Shown piece by piece: positions 55,086 to 62,966 of a stretch of 64,000 nucleotides of DNA (position 1 is the stretch's first letter; every line of letters begins with the position of its first letter). The stretch is taken from contig NZ_MWLK01000039.1 in NCBI RefSeq assembly GCF_002198715.1, positions 62,001-126,000 of the forward strand, read 5' to 3'. The position numbers and the translations under genes were made by a program. The stretch is from Rhodomicrobium sp. R_RK_3 (GTDB lineage: Bacteria; Pseudomonadota; Alphaproteobacteria; Rhizobiales; Rhodomicrobiaceae). The notes below the pieces were generated by a model. The model made no database searches, had not been told where the DNA came from, and saw only the letters and a list, made by a program, of their open reading frames with translations.

Positions 55086-56435
55086 ATGATCAGCGTCTTC
55101 GACCTCTTCAAGATCGGCATCGGGCCTTCCAGCTCGCACACCGTCGGCCCCATGGTCGCCGCCAAGCGCTTCCGCGACGGTCTCGCCGGGACGCTTGCCG
55201 CGCATATCCAGGTCCGGCTGTTCGGCTCGCTCGCCTGGACGGGGCGCGGCCATAAGACGGATGCAGCGATCAGCCTCGGCTTGCTCGGCGAGACGCCGGA
55301 GGCCATCGATCCCGACGCCGTGCCCGCTTTGCTCGACCGGCTCAATGCCGAGAACACGATCCCGATCGCCGGCCGCCTGCTGCGCTTCGATCCCGCCGCC
55401 GACCTAATCTTCAATCACACCGACCTGCTGCCGGGCCATTCCAACGGCATGCGCTTCACCGCATTCGGCGGCGACGGCGCCATCATCTCCGACCGCGTCT
55501 TCTATTCCATCGGCGGCGGTTTTGTCGTCGAGGAGGGCGAGAACGCCGAAGCCCAGCCGCCCACCGTCCCGCATCCCTTCGAGACCGCCGCCCAGCTCCT
55601 GGCGCTGTGCGATGCGCGCGGCCTGTCGATCGTCGATCTCCAGCGCGCCAACGAGATCGCCCTGCGCCCGGCCTCTGAGGTCGATGCCGGTCTCGACGCC
55701 ATCGGCCGCGCCATGTTCACCTGCGTCGAGCGCGGCATCACCCATTCCGGCATCCTGCCCGGCGGCCTGAAGGTCAAGCGCCGCGCCATGGCCCTGCACG
55801 ACACGCTCATCGCGCGCCGCGCCAGCAACCAGCGCCCCGCCCACGACCTCATGGACTGGGTCTCCACCTACGCCATCGCCGTGAACGAGGAGAACGCCGC
55901 GGGCGGCCGCGTCGTCACCGCGCCCACCAACGGCGCCGCCGGCATCATCCCTGCCGTGCTCTGCTATTTCCGCGATTTCTGCCCGGACTATGCCGAGGCC
56001 AAGATCGGCGATTTCCTGCTCGCCGCCGCCGCCATCGGCAGCCTCATCAAGAAGAACGCTTCGATCTCCGGCGCGGAAGTCGGCTGCCAAGGCGAGGTCG
56101 GCTCCGCCGCCTCGATGGCCGCTGCCGGGCTCGCTGCCTGCCTCGGCGCGACGCCCGCCCAGATCGAGAACGCCGCCGAAATCGCCATGGAGCATCACCT
56201 GGGCATGACCTGCGACCCGATCGGCGGGCTGGTGCAGATCCCCTGCATCGAGCGCAACGCGTTCGGCGCGATCAAGGCCATCGCCGCCGCCTCGCTCGCC
56301 ATGCATGGCGACGGCACGCACCGCGTCAGCCTCGACGAAGTGATCGAGACCATGCGCCAGACCGGCGCCGACATGCAGTCGAAATACAAGGAAACCTCGC
56401 GCGGCGGCCTCGCCGTGAACGTCGCGGAATGTTGA
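55086..56435 (+). CDS. sdaA: L-serine ammonia-lyase, iron-sulfur type
   Basis: 449 residues. It turns serine into pyruvate and ammonia. The N-terminal domain begins [21 protein letters not shown]; the catalytic domain has [30 protein letters not shown] and [18 protein letters not shown], giving the Cys ligands of a [4Fe-4S] cluster. In this block it would take up serine made from the glycine of sarcosine breakdown. The ATG at 55086 is preferred to 55065; neither has a strong ribosome site, since a repeat lies just upstream. Confidence 0.92.
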   Translation: MISVFDLFKIGIGPSSSHTVGPMVAAKRFRDGLAGTLAAHIQVRLFGSLAWTGRGHKTDAAISLGLLGETPEAIDPDAVPALLDRLNAENTIPIAGRLLRFDPAADLIFNHTDLLPGHSNGMRFTAFGGDGAIISDRVFYSIGGGFVVEEGENAEAQPPTVPHPFETAAQLLALCDARGLSIVDLQRANEIALRPASEVDAGLDAIGRAMFTCVERGITHSGILPGGLKVKRRAMALHDTLIARRASNQRPAHDLMDWVSTYAIAVNEENAAGGRVVTAPTNGAAGIIPAVLCYFRDFCPDYAEAKIGDFLLAAAAIGSLIKKNASISGAEVGCQGEVGSAASMAAAGLAACLGATPAQIENAAEIAMEHHLGMTCDPIGGLVQIPCIERNAFGAIKAIAAASLAMHGDGTHRVSLDEVIETMRQTGADMQSKYKETSRGGLAVNVAEC

Positions 56436-56445
56436 AAATACGGAT

Positions 56446-56524
56446 GTCATCTCAGCGCAAGCTGGGATCCAGTAAACGCCGGAGAGGCTGCGGCGTACTG
56501 ATTCCTGCCTGCGCGGGAATGACA
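56446..56524. repeat. Intergenic repeat, family A-like, divergent copy 4
   Basis: 79 bases bounded by TGTCAT and ATGACA. It keeps GGGATCCAGTA, GCGGCGTACTG and CTGCCTGCGCGGGAATGACA but is shorter than the other A copies. It lies between sdaA and dgcA. Confidence 0.55.
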
Positions 56525-56584
56525 GTAATGGAGTTCATGTAAACTGACCGCGATCCAGACACAGGGTCAGGAAAGGCTCGGCTG

Positions 56585-58627
56585 ATGACGGCACCCTTCG
56601 AAGCCCTGCTTCGCCCGCTCACCATCAAGGGGCTGACGATCCGCAACCGGATCATGAGCACCAGCCATGCCCCGTCCTACGGCGCGGATGGCAAGCCGAA
56701 GGAGCGTTACCAGCTCTACCACGAGGAGAAGGCCAAGGGCGGCATCGGCCTGACCATGTTCGGCGGCTCGTCCTCCGTCGCGGTCGACAGCCCGGCCGCG
56801 CCCTGGAACCAGATCTCCGTCGCCGACGACAGCGTCGTGCCGTTCTTCCGCGAATTCGCCGACCGCATCCATGCCCATGGCGCGGCGCTGATGATCCAGC
56901 TCACCCATATGGGCCGGCGCACCAAATGGGACACCGAAAACTGGCTGCCGACCGTCTCCGCCTCGCCGCGCCGCGAGCCCGCCAGCCGCTCCATCCCCAA
57001 GGAGATGGAGGATTTCGACATCGCCCGCATCGTCGCCGACTACGCCGCCGCCGCGCGCCGCTGCAAGGAAGGCGGGCTGGACGGCTGCGAGATTTCGGCG
57101 GCGCATGGCCATCTGATCGACCAGTTCTGGAGCCCGTCCGTCAACAAGCGCACGGACGGCTATGGCGGCAGCCTGGAGAACCGCATGCGTTTTGGCATCG
57201 AGGTGCTGGAGGCGATGCGCGCGGCCACCGGCCCGGATTACGTCATCGGCATGCGCATGTCCGGCGACGAACTGATCGACGACGGGCTGACGCATCAGGA
57301 CTGCATCGCCATCGCCAAGACCTATGCCGAGCGTGGCCTTGTCGATTTCATCAACCTGATCGGCGGCCAGGCGCGCGACCACCTCGCCCACGCCATCGTG
57401 CTGCCGAACATGTCCTTCCCCGTCGCGCCGTTCCTGGCGCTGGCGAGCGCGATCAAGCGCGAGGTGGGCGTGCCGGTCTTCCACGCCCAGCGCATCACCG
57501 ACCTGGCGACGGCGGGGCGGGCGGTGTCGGAGGGGCATATCGACATGGTCGCCATGACCCGCGCCCACATCGCCGACCCGCATATCGTGCGCAAGCTGAT
57601 GGACGGGCGCGTCGACGACATCCGCCAATGCGTCGGCTACGGCTATTGCATCGACCGCATCTATGCCGGCAATGACGCGCTCTGCATCCAGAACGCCGCC
57701 ACCGGCCGCGAGCGGACCATGCCGCATGTCGTGCCGAAGGGGGAGAAAAGGCGGCGCGTGGTGGTGATCGGCGGCGGGCCGGCCGGGCTGGAGGCGGCGC
57801 GGGTGTCGGCGGAGCGCGGGCATCAGGTGGTGCTGTTCGAGCGCAGCGCGGCGACGGGCGGTCAGGTCTCCATCGCGGCCAAGGCGACATGGCGCGAGGC
57901 GCTGACGGGGATCACGCGCTGGCTGACGCAGCAGGCGGTCAAGCGGGGCGTGGACATGCGCCTCGGTGTCGAGGCGACGCCGGAGCTGATCGCGGCGGAA
58001 AGCCCGGATGTGGTGATCCTGGCGACGGGCGGGCGGCCGAGCCGGGGCGGCATCGAGGGCGAAGCGTTAGCGGTCACGACCTGGGATGTGTTGAGTGGGG
58101 CGGTGACGCCAGCCGAGCATATTTTGGTTTATGACGGCACCGGCCAGCACCACGCGCCGTCCTGCGCGGAGTTCTTGGCTAAGCGCGGCGCGCTGGTGGA
58201 GATCGCCACGCAGGACCGCATGATCGGCGAGGAAATCGGCGCCACCAATCAGCCCATCCATATGCGCGAGCTGACCAAGCTCGATGTGATGATGTCGCCG
58301 AATTTGCAGCTCGTGCAGATCTACGCCGAGGGCAATCGCCGGGTGGCAGTGCTGCGCAACGAATATACGCACGCCGAGGAGGAGCGGCTGATCGACCAGG
58401 TCGTGGTGGAATACGGCACCCTGCCGGAGGACGCGCTGTATTTCGCGATGAAGGAGACCTCGGTCAATCGCGGCGAGATGGATTTACACGCGCTGATCGC
58501 GGGCCGCCCGCAGCCCGCCGTGAATGGCAGCGGCGGTTTTGCGCTGTTCCGCATCGGCGATGCGGTGGCGGGGCGGAACATCCACGCAGCGATCTACGAC
58601 GCCGCCCGGCTCTGCAAGGATTTGTAG
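56585..58627 (+). CDS. dgcA: Dimethylglycine demethylation protein DgcA (flavin oxidoreductase)
   Basis: 680 residues of the trimethylamine dehydrogenase / old yellow enzyme type. The N-terminal TIM barrel has LTIKGLTIRNRIMSTSHAP and HGHLIDQFWSPSVNKRTDGYGG; the C-terminal FAD/NAD part has VVVIGGGPAGLEAARVSAERGH. The Cys-rich loop reads CVGYGYCIDR...CIQNAATGRE, where trimethylamine dehydrogenase has one more Cys (CIGCNVC). Order beside dgcB and etf genes supports a dimethylglycine role over other N-methyl substrates. Stachydrine or methylproline demethylases are relatives and cannot be excluded. Confidence 0.85.
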   Translation: MTAPFEALLRPLTIKGLTIRNRIMSTSHAPSYGADGKPKERYQLYHEEKAKGGIGLTMFGGSSSVAVDSPAAPWNQISVADDSVVPFFREFADRIHAHGAALMIQLTHMGRRTKWDTENWLPTVSASPRREPASRSIPKEMEDFDIARIVADYAAAARRCKEGGLDGCEISAAHGHLIDQFWSPSVNKRTDGYGGSLENRMRFGIEVLEAMRAATGPDYVIGMRMSGDELIDDGLTHQDCIAIAKTYAERGLVDFINLIGGQARDHLAHAIVLPNMSFPVAPFLALASAIKREVGVPVFHAQRITDLATAGRAVSEGHIDMVAMTRAHIADPHIVRKLMDGRVDDIRQCVGYGYCIDRIYAGNDALCIQNAATGRERTMPHVVPKGEKRRRVVVIGGGPAGLEAARVSAERGHQVVLFERSAATGGQVSIAAKATWREALTGITRWLTQQAVKRGVDMRLGVEATPELIAAESPDVVILATGGRPSRGGIEGEALAVTTWDVLSGAVTPAEHILVYDGTGQHHAPSCAEFLAKRGALVEIATQDRMIGEEIGATNQPIHMRELTKLDVMMSPNLQLVQIYAEGNRRVAVLRNEYTHAEEERLIDQVVVEYGTLPEDALYFAMKETSVNRGEMDLHALIAGRPQPAVNGSGGFALFRIGDAVAGRNIHAAIYDAARLCKDL

Positions 58628-58651
58628 GGATGAGCGCAAGGTCTCCCCTCC

Positions 58652-58785
58652 CGTCGTCCCGCACCCCGGCTCGCTGGCCGGGGCAGGCGGCCTTCAGGCC
58701 GAGGCGGGACCCAATCATCTATCCGCGAACGCTGCGGCAAGCAGATATGCGAGTAAGCCCCGGCTCTTACGGCCGGGGCGACGAG
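58652..58785. repeat. Intergenic repeat, family C, copy 2
   Basis: About 130 bases starting CGTCGTCCCG and ending GGCCGGGGCGACGAG, with TATCCGCGAACGCTGCGGCAAG in the middle, closely matching copy 1 at 49085. Confidence 0.65.
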
Positions 58786-58861
58786 CTTTGGAAGGCGCTG
58801 AGAATCAATCGGCGCCTCGCTCCCGTCACACGTTCCGCACCCAATTTCAGAGGCCGCATCC

Positions 58862-58983
58862 GGTCCCCTCTCCCATGGGGAGAGGGACAGGGTGAGGGGG
58901 TGTGTCCTCTCGATTTGGCGAGGCCCTACCACACGGATAGGGATTACCCCCTCACCCCAGCCCTCTCCCCATGGGAGAGGGAG
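58862..58983. repeat. Intergenic repeat, family B, copy 4
   Basis: Two CTCTCCC-ATGG-GGAGAG stems flank GGTGAGGGGGTGTGTCC and its near complement ACCCCCTCACCC. It ends 26 bases before dgcB, next to the family C copy, so the whole 380-base gap between dgcA and dgcB is mostly repeat DNA. Confidence 0.7.
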
Positions 58984-59009
58984 CGATCCGTCGCGGATTG
59001 GAGGTGCGG

Positions 59010-60893
59010 ATGATTGCTGCCGCGCTCTCCGGCCTGATGCTCACCACGCTGGCGGCGGGCGCGTTGCTCGCCGTATTGAACGCGCGTCGATGGCTGGCGG
59101 GGCAGGCGGCGAGCGTCGATCTGGTCGGCGGCTTGCTGGCGCTGCCGCAGCGGTATCTAGGCGATGTGCATCATGTCGTCGCGCGCAAGCCGTATAATGC
59201 GCTTTTTCACGCGCTCGTGGCGGGGGGTTTCCTTGCCTCGCTGCCGCTGATCCTGCTCGCCGCTCTACCTGCCCTTCGGGGCTGGCTACTCTGGACGGCG
59301 CTGGCTTTGTGCCTGGCGGTCATGCTCGCCGGAGCGCTGATGGTAGGCTGGCGGCGCGGGGTGGCGCGGCCTTCGGAACTGTCCGGCGGAGGCTTCGCGC
59401 GGTTGCCATTCGCGTTGCTGGCCTATGCGGTTTGCCTCCTTATCGTCGCCGTCGATCAACTCGCGGGCGAAGCCCTGCCGCAGACCATTTCGCTGACCCT
59501 CGTGGCCATCGGCGCCCTCGCCGCGGCCGATCTGATCCTCGGCGTCGGACGCGGGCCACTCAAACACGCGCTGAACGGCGCGCTGCATCTCATCGCGCAC
59601 CCTCGCCCCGCTCGCTTCCACCATGGAACCCGCGACACCGCCATCCGCGCCCTCGACCTTACCGGCCAAAAACTCGGCACCGAACGCCCCGTCGATTTCG
59701 CCTGGAACCGGCTGCTCGGCTTCGACGCCTGCGTGCAATGCGGACGTTGCGAAACCGTCTGCCCCGCCTACGCCGCCGAGCTACCGCTCAATCCCAAAAA
59801 AATCATCCAGGACATCGCCGCCGCCCTCGACCCCGCCGCCACCGACCGCGCCTATGCCGGCCATCACCATCCCGGCCGCTCCCCCGGCGAAGCGCATGGC
59901 GGCCGGCTGCTGCCGCTGGTCGGCGCGGGCGCAATGATCCACCCGGACACGCTCTGGTCCTGCACGACCTGCCGCGCCTGCGTCGAGGAATGCCCGATGA
60001 TGATCGAGCATGTCGACGCCGTCATCGACCTGCGCCGCTTCGAGACGCTGGAGCGCGGCGCCACCCCCGGCAAGGCGGCGCTGGCGCTGGAGGAATTGCG
60101 CGCCGCCGACAATCCGTCAGGGCGCCCCGCATCGCAGCGCATCGAGTGGGCCGCCGACCTCGCGCTTCCTCTCATCGCGGACCGGGGCGAATGCGACATT
60201 CTGCTCTGGCTCGGCGATGCCGCCTTCGACATGCGCGGCCAGCGCAGCCTGCGCGCGCTGATAGAGCTCCTGCGCCGTGCGGGCGTCGACTTCGCCGTGC
60301 TCGGCGCGGACGAGCTGGATTGCGGCGACCTCGCCCGCCGGCTCGGCGACGAGGCGACCTTCCAGGACTTCGCCCGGCGCAACATCGCGCTGCTCGGCCG
60401 CTACCGCTTCAACCGCATCCTCACCAACGACCCGCATGTGCTGCATGTGCTGCGGAAAGAATATCCGTCATTCGGCGGACGCTACACCGTCGTCCATCAC
60501 ACGGCGCTGCTGCTCGAACTCATCGAGGCCGGACGCCTCGCACCGCGCGGCTCGGGCCGCAGCGTGACCTTCCACGATCCCTGCTATCTCGGCCGCTATA
60601 ATGGCGAGATCGAAGCGCCGCGGCGGCTGCTCGACGCGCTCGGCCTTGAGCGGATCGAGATGGAGCGGTCGGGCCTGCGCTCGAGCTGCTGCGGCGGCGG
60701 AGGCGGCGCGCCGCTGACCGATGTCGCCGGCAAGAAGCGCATCCCGGACATCCGCATGGACCACGCGCGCGCGACCGGCGCGGAGCGCGTGGCGGTCGGC
60801 TGCCCGAATTGCACGATCATGCTGGAAGGCGTGACCGGCAAGCGCCCCGCCGTCGCCGATATCGCGGAACTGATGCTGGAGGCGGTGGCATGA
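59010..60893 (+). CDS. dgcB: Membrane iron-sulfur protein DgcB (DUF3483 / CCG domain)
   Basis: 627 residues. About five hydrophobic helices in the first 190 residues are followed by two [4Fe-4S] sites, CVQCGRCETVCPAYA near 241 and CTTCRACVEECPMM near 318. CCG-type Cys motifs come next: HDPCYLGRYNG near 522, SSCCGGGGG near 559 and GCPNCTIML at the end. It probably carries electrons from DgcA and the flavoprotein to the quinone pool. The start at 59010 follows GGAGG by five bases. Its stop overlaps the etfA start by four bases (ATGA). Confidence 0.88.
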   Translation: MIAAALSGLMLTTLAAGALLAVLNARRWLAGQAASVDLVGGLLALPQRYLGDVHHVVARKPYNALFHALVAGGFLASLPLILLAALPALRGWLLWTALALCLAVMLAGALMVGWRRGVARPSELSGGGFARLPFALLAYAVCLLIVAVDQLAGEALPQTISLTLVAIGALAAADLILGVGRGPLKHALNGALHLIAHPRPARFHHGTRDTAIRALDLTGQKLGTERPVDFAWNRLLGFDACVQCGRCETVCPAYAAELPLNPKKIIQDIAAALDPAATDRAYAGHHHPGRSPGEAHGGRLLPLVGAGAMIHPDTLWSCTTCRACVEECPMMIEHVDAVIDLRRFETLERGATPGKAALALEELRAADNPSGRPASQRIEWAADLALPLIADRGECDILLWLGDAAFDMRGQRSLRALIELLRRAGVDFAVLGADELDCGDLARRLGDEATFQDFARRNIALLGRYRFNRILTNDPHVLHVLRKEYPSFGGRYTVVHHTALLLELIEAGRLAPRGSGRSVTFHDPCYLGRYNGEIEAPRRLLDALGLERIEMERSGLRSSCCGGGGGAPLTDVAGKKRIPDIRMDHARATGAERVAVGCPNCTIMLEGVTGKRPAVADIAELMLEAVA

Positions 60894-62086
60894 CGGGCAA
60901 GAGGCGCGACCCGCGCGCCGAGCGTCAGGCGCGTCTCATTGCGGGCGGCGAGCGGAAGCGTTTTGCCCTCGGCGCGGTGCCTCAGCCCGCCGGACGCCCG
61001 CGCCGCGATCCGCGCAGCCTGCGGCGCGCGGCGACGGTGCCGGGCGGCGTCCGTCCCCGGATCGACTGGCACGGCGGCGCGCGGATGGCGGCGCGGCCCG
61101 GTCCCGATGCCCGCCCGCAATCCCAGCCCGAGATCCGCATCACCGCCGATCCGGCCTTTCTCGTGCTCGCGGTTGCCGATCATCCCGGCGGGGCGCTGTC
61201 CGAGCATGACCGCGAAACGATCGGCGCGGCCCGGAGCCTCGCCGACGCCGGTGGAGGCGCGGTCGCCGTGCTGACCTCGGGGACAGTCGAGGGCCTGGCC
61301 GAAGCCGGCGCGGATCGCGTGCTGTCCGTCCCGGCGGGACATATCGGCGACTACGATCCGGAAGCCCGGACCGCCGCCGTGCTGGCGGCCATCGATCTCT
61401 TAAAACCGCGCCATGTGCTCTTCCCCGAAAGCGCCGAAGGCGGGGCCGACCTCGCCCGGCGCGTCGCCGCGCTTTCGGGCGAGCGGCTGTTCGGCGGCGT
61501 GGCGTCGCTTTCGGCTGACGCCGCATCCCGGCGGATGCGGGGCGGCGCGATGGAAATGGCCGCCGCGCCGCCGCGCCTGATGTCCATCGCCGAAAATGCC
61601 TTCGCCGCGCATGACGGGGTCCGCCACGAAGCCCGCGCGCTGGATGCGCCGGCATTCGCCCCGGTGCGGCGGATCGGGACCGTGACGCCGCTGGCGATCG
61701 AGGCGGGCACCCTCAGCCTCGCCGACGCCGATTTCATCCTCAGCGGCGGCAATGGCGTTACCGACTGGGCCGCCTTCGCCGAACTCGGCCGCGTGCTCGG
61801 CGCGACGCTCGGCGGCAGCCGCGTCGTCTGCGACGAGGGCCATCTGCCGCGCGACCGGCAGGTCGGCGCGTCGGGCAGCCTCGTCACCGCGCGCTGCTAC
61901 CTGGCATTCGGCATCGCGGGCGCGCCGCAGCATCTGCAAGGCATCACCGAAGTCCGGCATGTGGTGGCGATCAACACCGACCTCCATGCCGAGATGATCA
62001 AACGCGCCGATCTCGCCATCATCGCCGATGCGCAGGCCGTCATGCCCGCGCTGGTCGCCCATGCGAAGGAGCGCCGCGATGCCTAG
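60890..62086 (+). CDS. Electron transfer flavoprotein, alpha subunit (Dgc-type)
   Basis: 398 residues. The C-terminal FAD-binding part is typical of EtfA: LSGGNGVTDWAAFAELGRVLGATLGGSRVVCDEG, VGASGSLVTARCYLAFGIAGAPQHLQGI and INTDLHAEMIKRADLAIIADA. An N-terminal basic extension of about 75 residues (RRDPRAERQARLIAGGERKR) is longer than in housekeeping EtfA. It is coupled to dgcB (ATGA) and overlaps the etfB start by eight bases, so it is a dedicated acceptor for this pathway. Confidence 0.88.
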   Translation: MTGKRRDPRAERQARLIAGGERKRFALGAVPQPAGRPRRDPRSLRRAATVPGGVRPRIDWHGGARMAARPGPDARPQSQPEIRITADPAFLVLAVADHPGGALSEHDRETIGAARSLADAGGGAVAVLTSGTVEGLAEAGADRVLSVPAGHIGDYDPEARTAAVLAAIDLLKPRHVLFPESAEGGADLARRVAALSGERLFGGVASLSADAASRRMRGGAMEMAAAPPRLMSIAENAFAAHDGVRHEARALDAPAFAPVRRIGTVTPLAIEAGTLSLADADFILSGGNGVTDWAAFAELGRVLGATLGGSRVVCDEGHLPRDRQVGASGSLVTARCYLAFGIAGAPQHLQGITEVRHVVAINTDLHAEMIKRADLAIIADAQAVMPALVAHAKERRDA

Positions 62087-62849
62087 CGTGGCGGTGCTGT
62101 TGTCGGTCGGGCGGCATCCGGCTTCGGGGCGGGCGCGCCGCGCGCCGCTCGATGCCCGGGCGCTGGAGATGGCGTTCAGCCTGCCGAATGCAGCGGTCCA
62201 CGCCATTCATGCGGGCAATCCCGACGAGCCCGCCTTGCGCGATTATCTCGGCATGGGCATGGAGCGCCTGACCGTGCTGTCCATCCCGAGAGACGGCGAT
62301 CCGGTCCCCGCGCTGACCGCCCATCTGGAACAGCTTTCGCCTGACATGGTCCTCTGCGGCAGCCGGGCGGAAGGCGGCGAAGATAGCGGCATGGTCCCCT
62401 ATCTCATCGCCCACGCCCTCGGCTATGCCATGGTGGCCGACATCGCCGCCGTCAGCGCCAGCGCCGCCACAGCCACCCTGACGCAAGCTCTCCCGCGCGG
62501 GCGCCGCCGCCTGATCGAAACCGGCCTGCCGGTCGTCGCGACGGTCAACACCGCCGCTCCGGCGCCGCGCCAGTCCAGCTTCGGCCGCGCCCGGCGCGGC
62601 GTCATCGACATCCTCGCCGCCGACGCCCCCCCCGATACGCTCGCCGACCAATGCGAGATCCGCCCCTGGCGTCCGCGCCCCAAGCGGATGCGCCTCGCAG
62701 CCGCCGCCAGCGCCGCCGACCGGCTTAAAGCCATGACCGAGACCAGATCCGGCGAGGGCGCCGTGATGATCCAGCCCTCGCCGGAAGAGGCCGCCCGCGC
62801 CATCTATGCCTATCTCGTGGAAAAGCGCATCATCGGGGATGGGTCATGA
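62079..62849 (+). CDS. Electron transfer flavoprotein, beta subunit (Dgc-type)
   Basis: 256 residues. The EtfB pattern is seen in PDMVLCGSRAEGGEDSGMVPYLIAHALGYAMV and RRLIETGLPVVATV. The AMP-site region is less conserved than in the housekeeping form. GAAGGAG lies in the etfA 3' end before the ATG. It forms a heterodimer with the alpha subunit. Confidence 0.87.
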   Translation: MPSVAVLLSVGRHPASGRARRAPLDARALEMAFSLPNAAVHAIHAGNPDEPALRDYLGMGMERLTVLSIPRDGDPVPALTAHLEQLSPDMVLCGSRAEGGEDSGMVPYLIAHALGYAMVADIAAVSASAATATLTQALPRGRRRLIETGLPVVATVNTAAPAPRQSSFGRARRGVIDILAADAPPDTLADQCEIRPWRPRPKRMRLAAAASAADRLKAMTETRSGEGAVMIQPSPEEAARAIYAYLVEKRIIGDGS

Positions 62850-62924
62850 GCATTTGCGCAAAAGCGCCTGTCGGATTTACAACCGAATCTGTCGCCGGCG
62901 AAAAAGCGCAATCGCGCTCATGTG

Positions 62925-62946
62925 GCGGACAATCGATCCCGTCCGC
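62925..62946. promoter_or_regulatory. Small inverted repeat before the Rieske gene
   Basis: GCGGAC (62925-62930) and GTCCGC (62941-62946), ten bases apart, lie 20 bases before the start at 62967. It may be an operator of a betaine-responsive regulator; the evidence is weak. Confidence 0.25.
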
Positions 62947-62966
62947 ATCATTGTCAGGAGAGGCCC

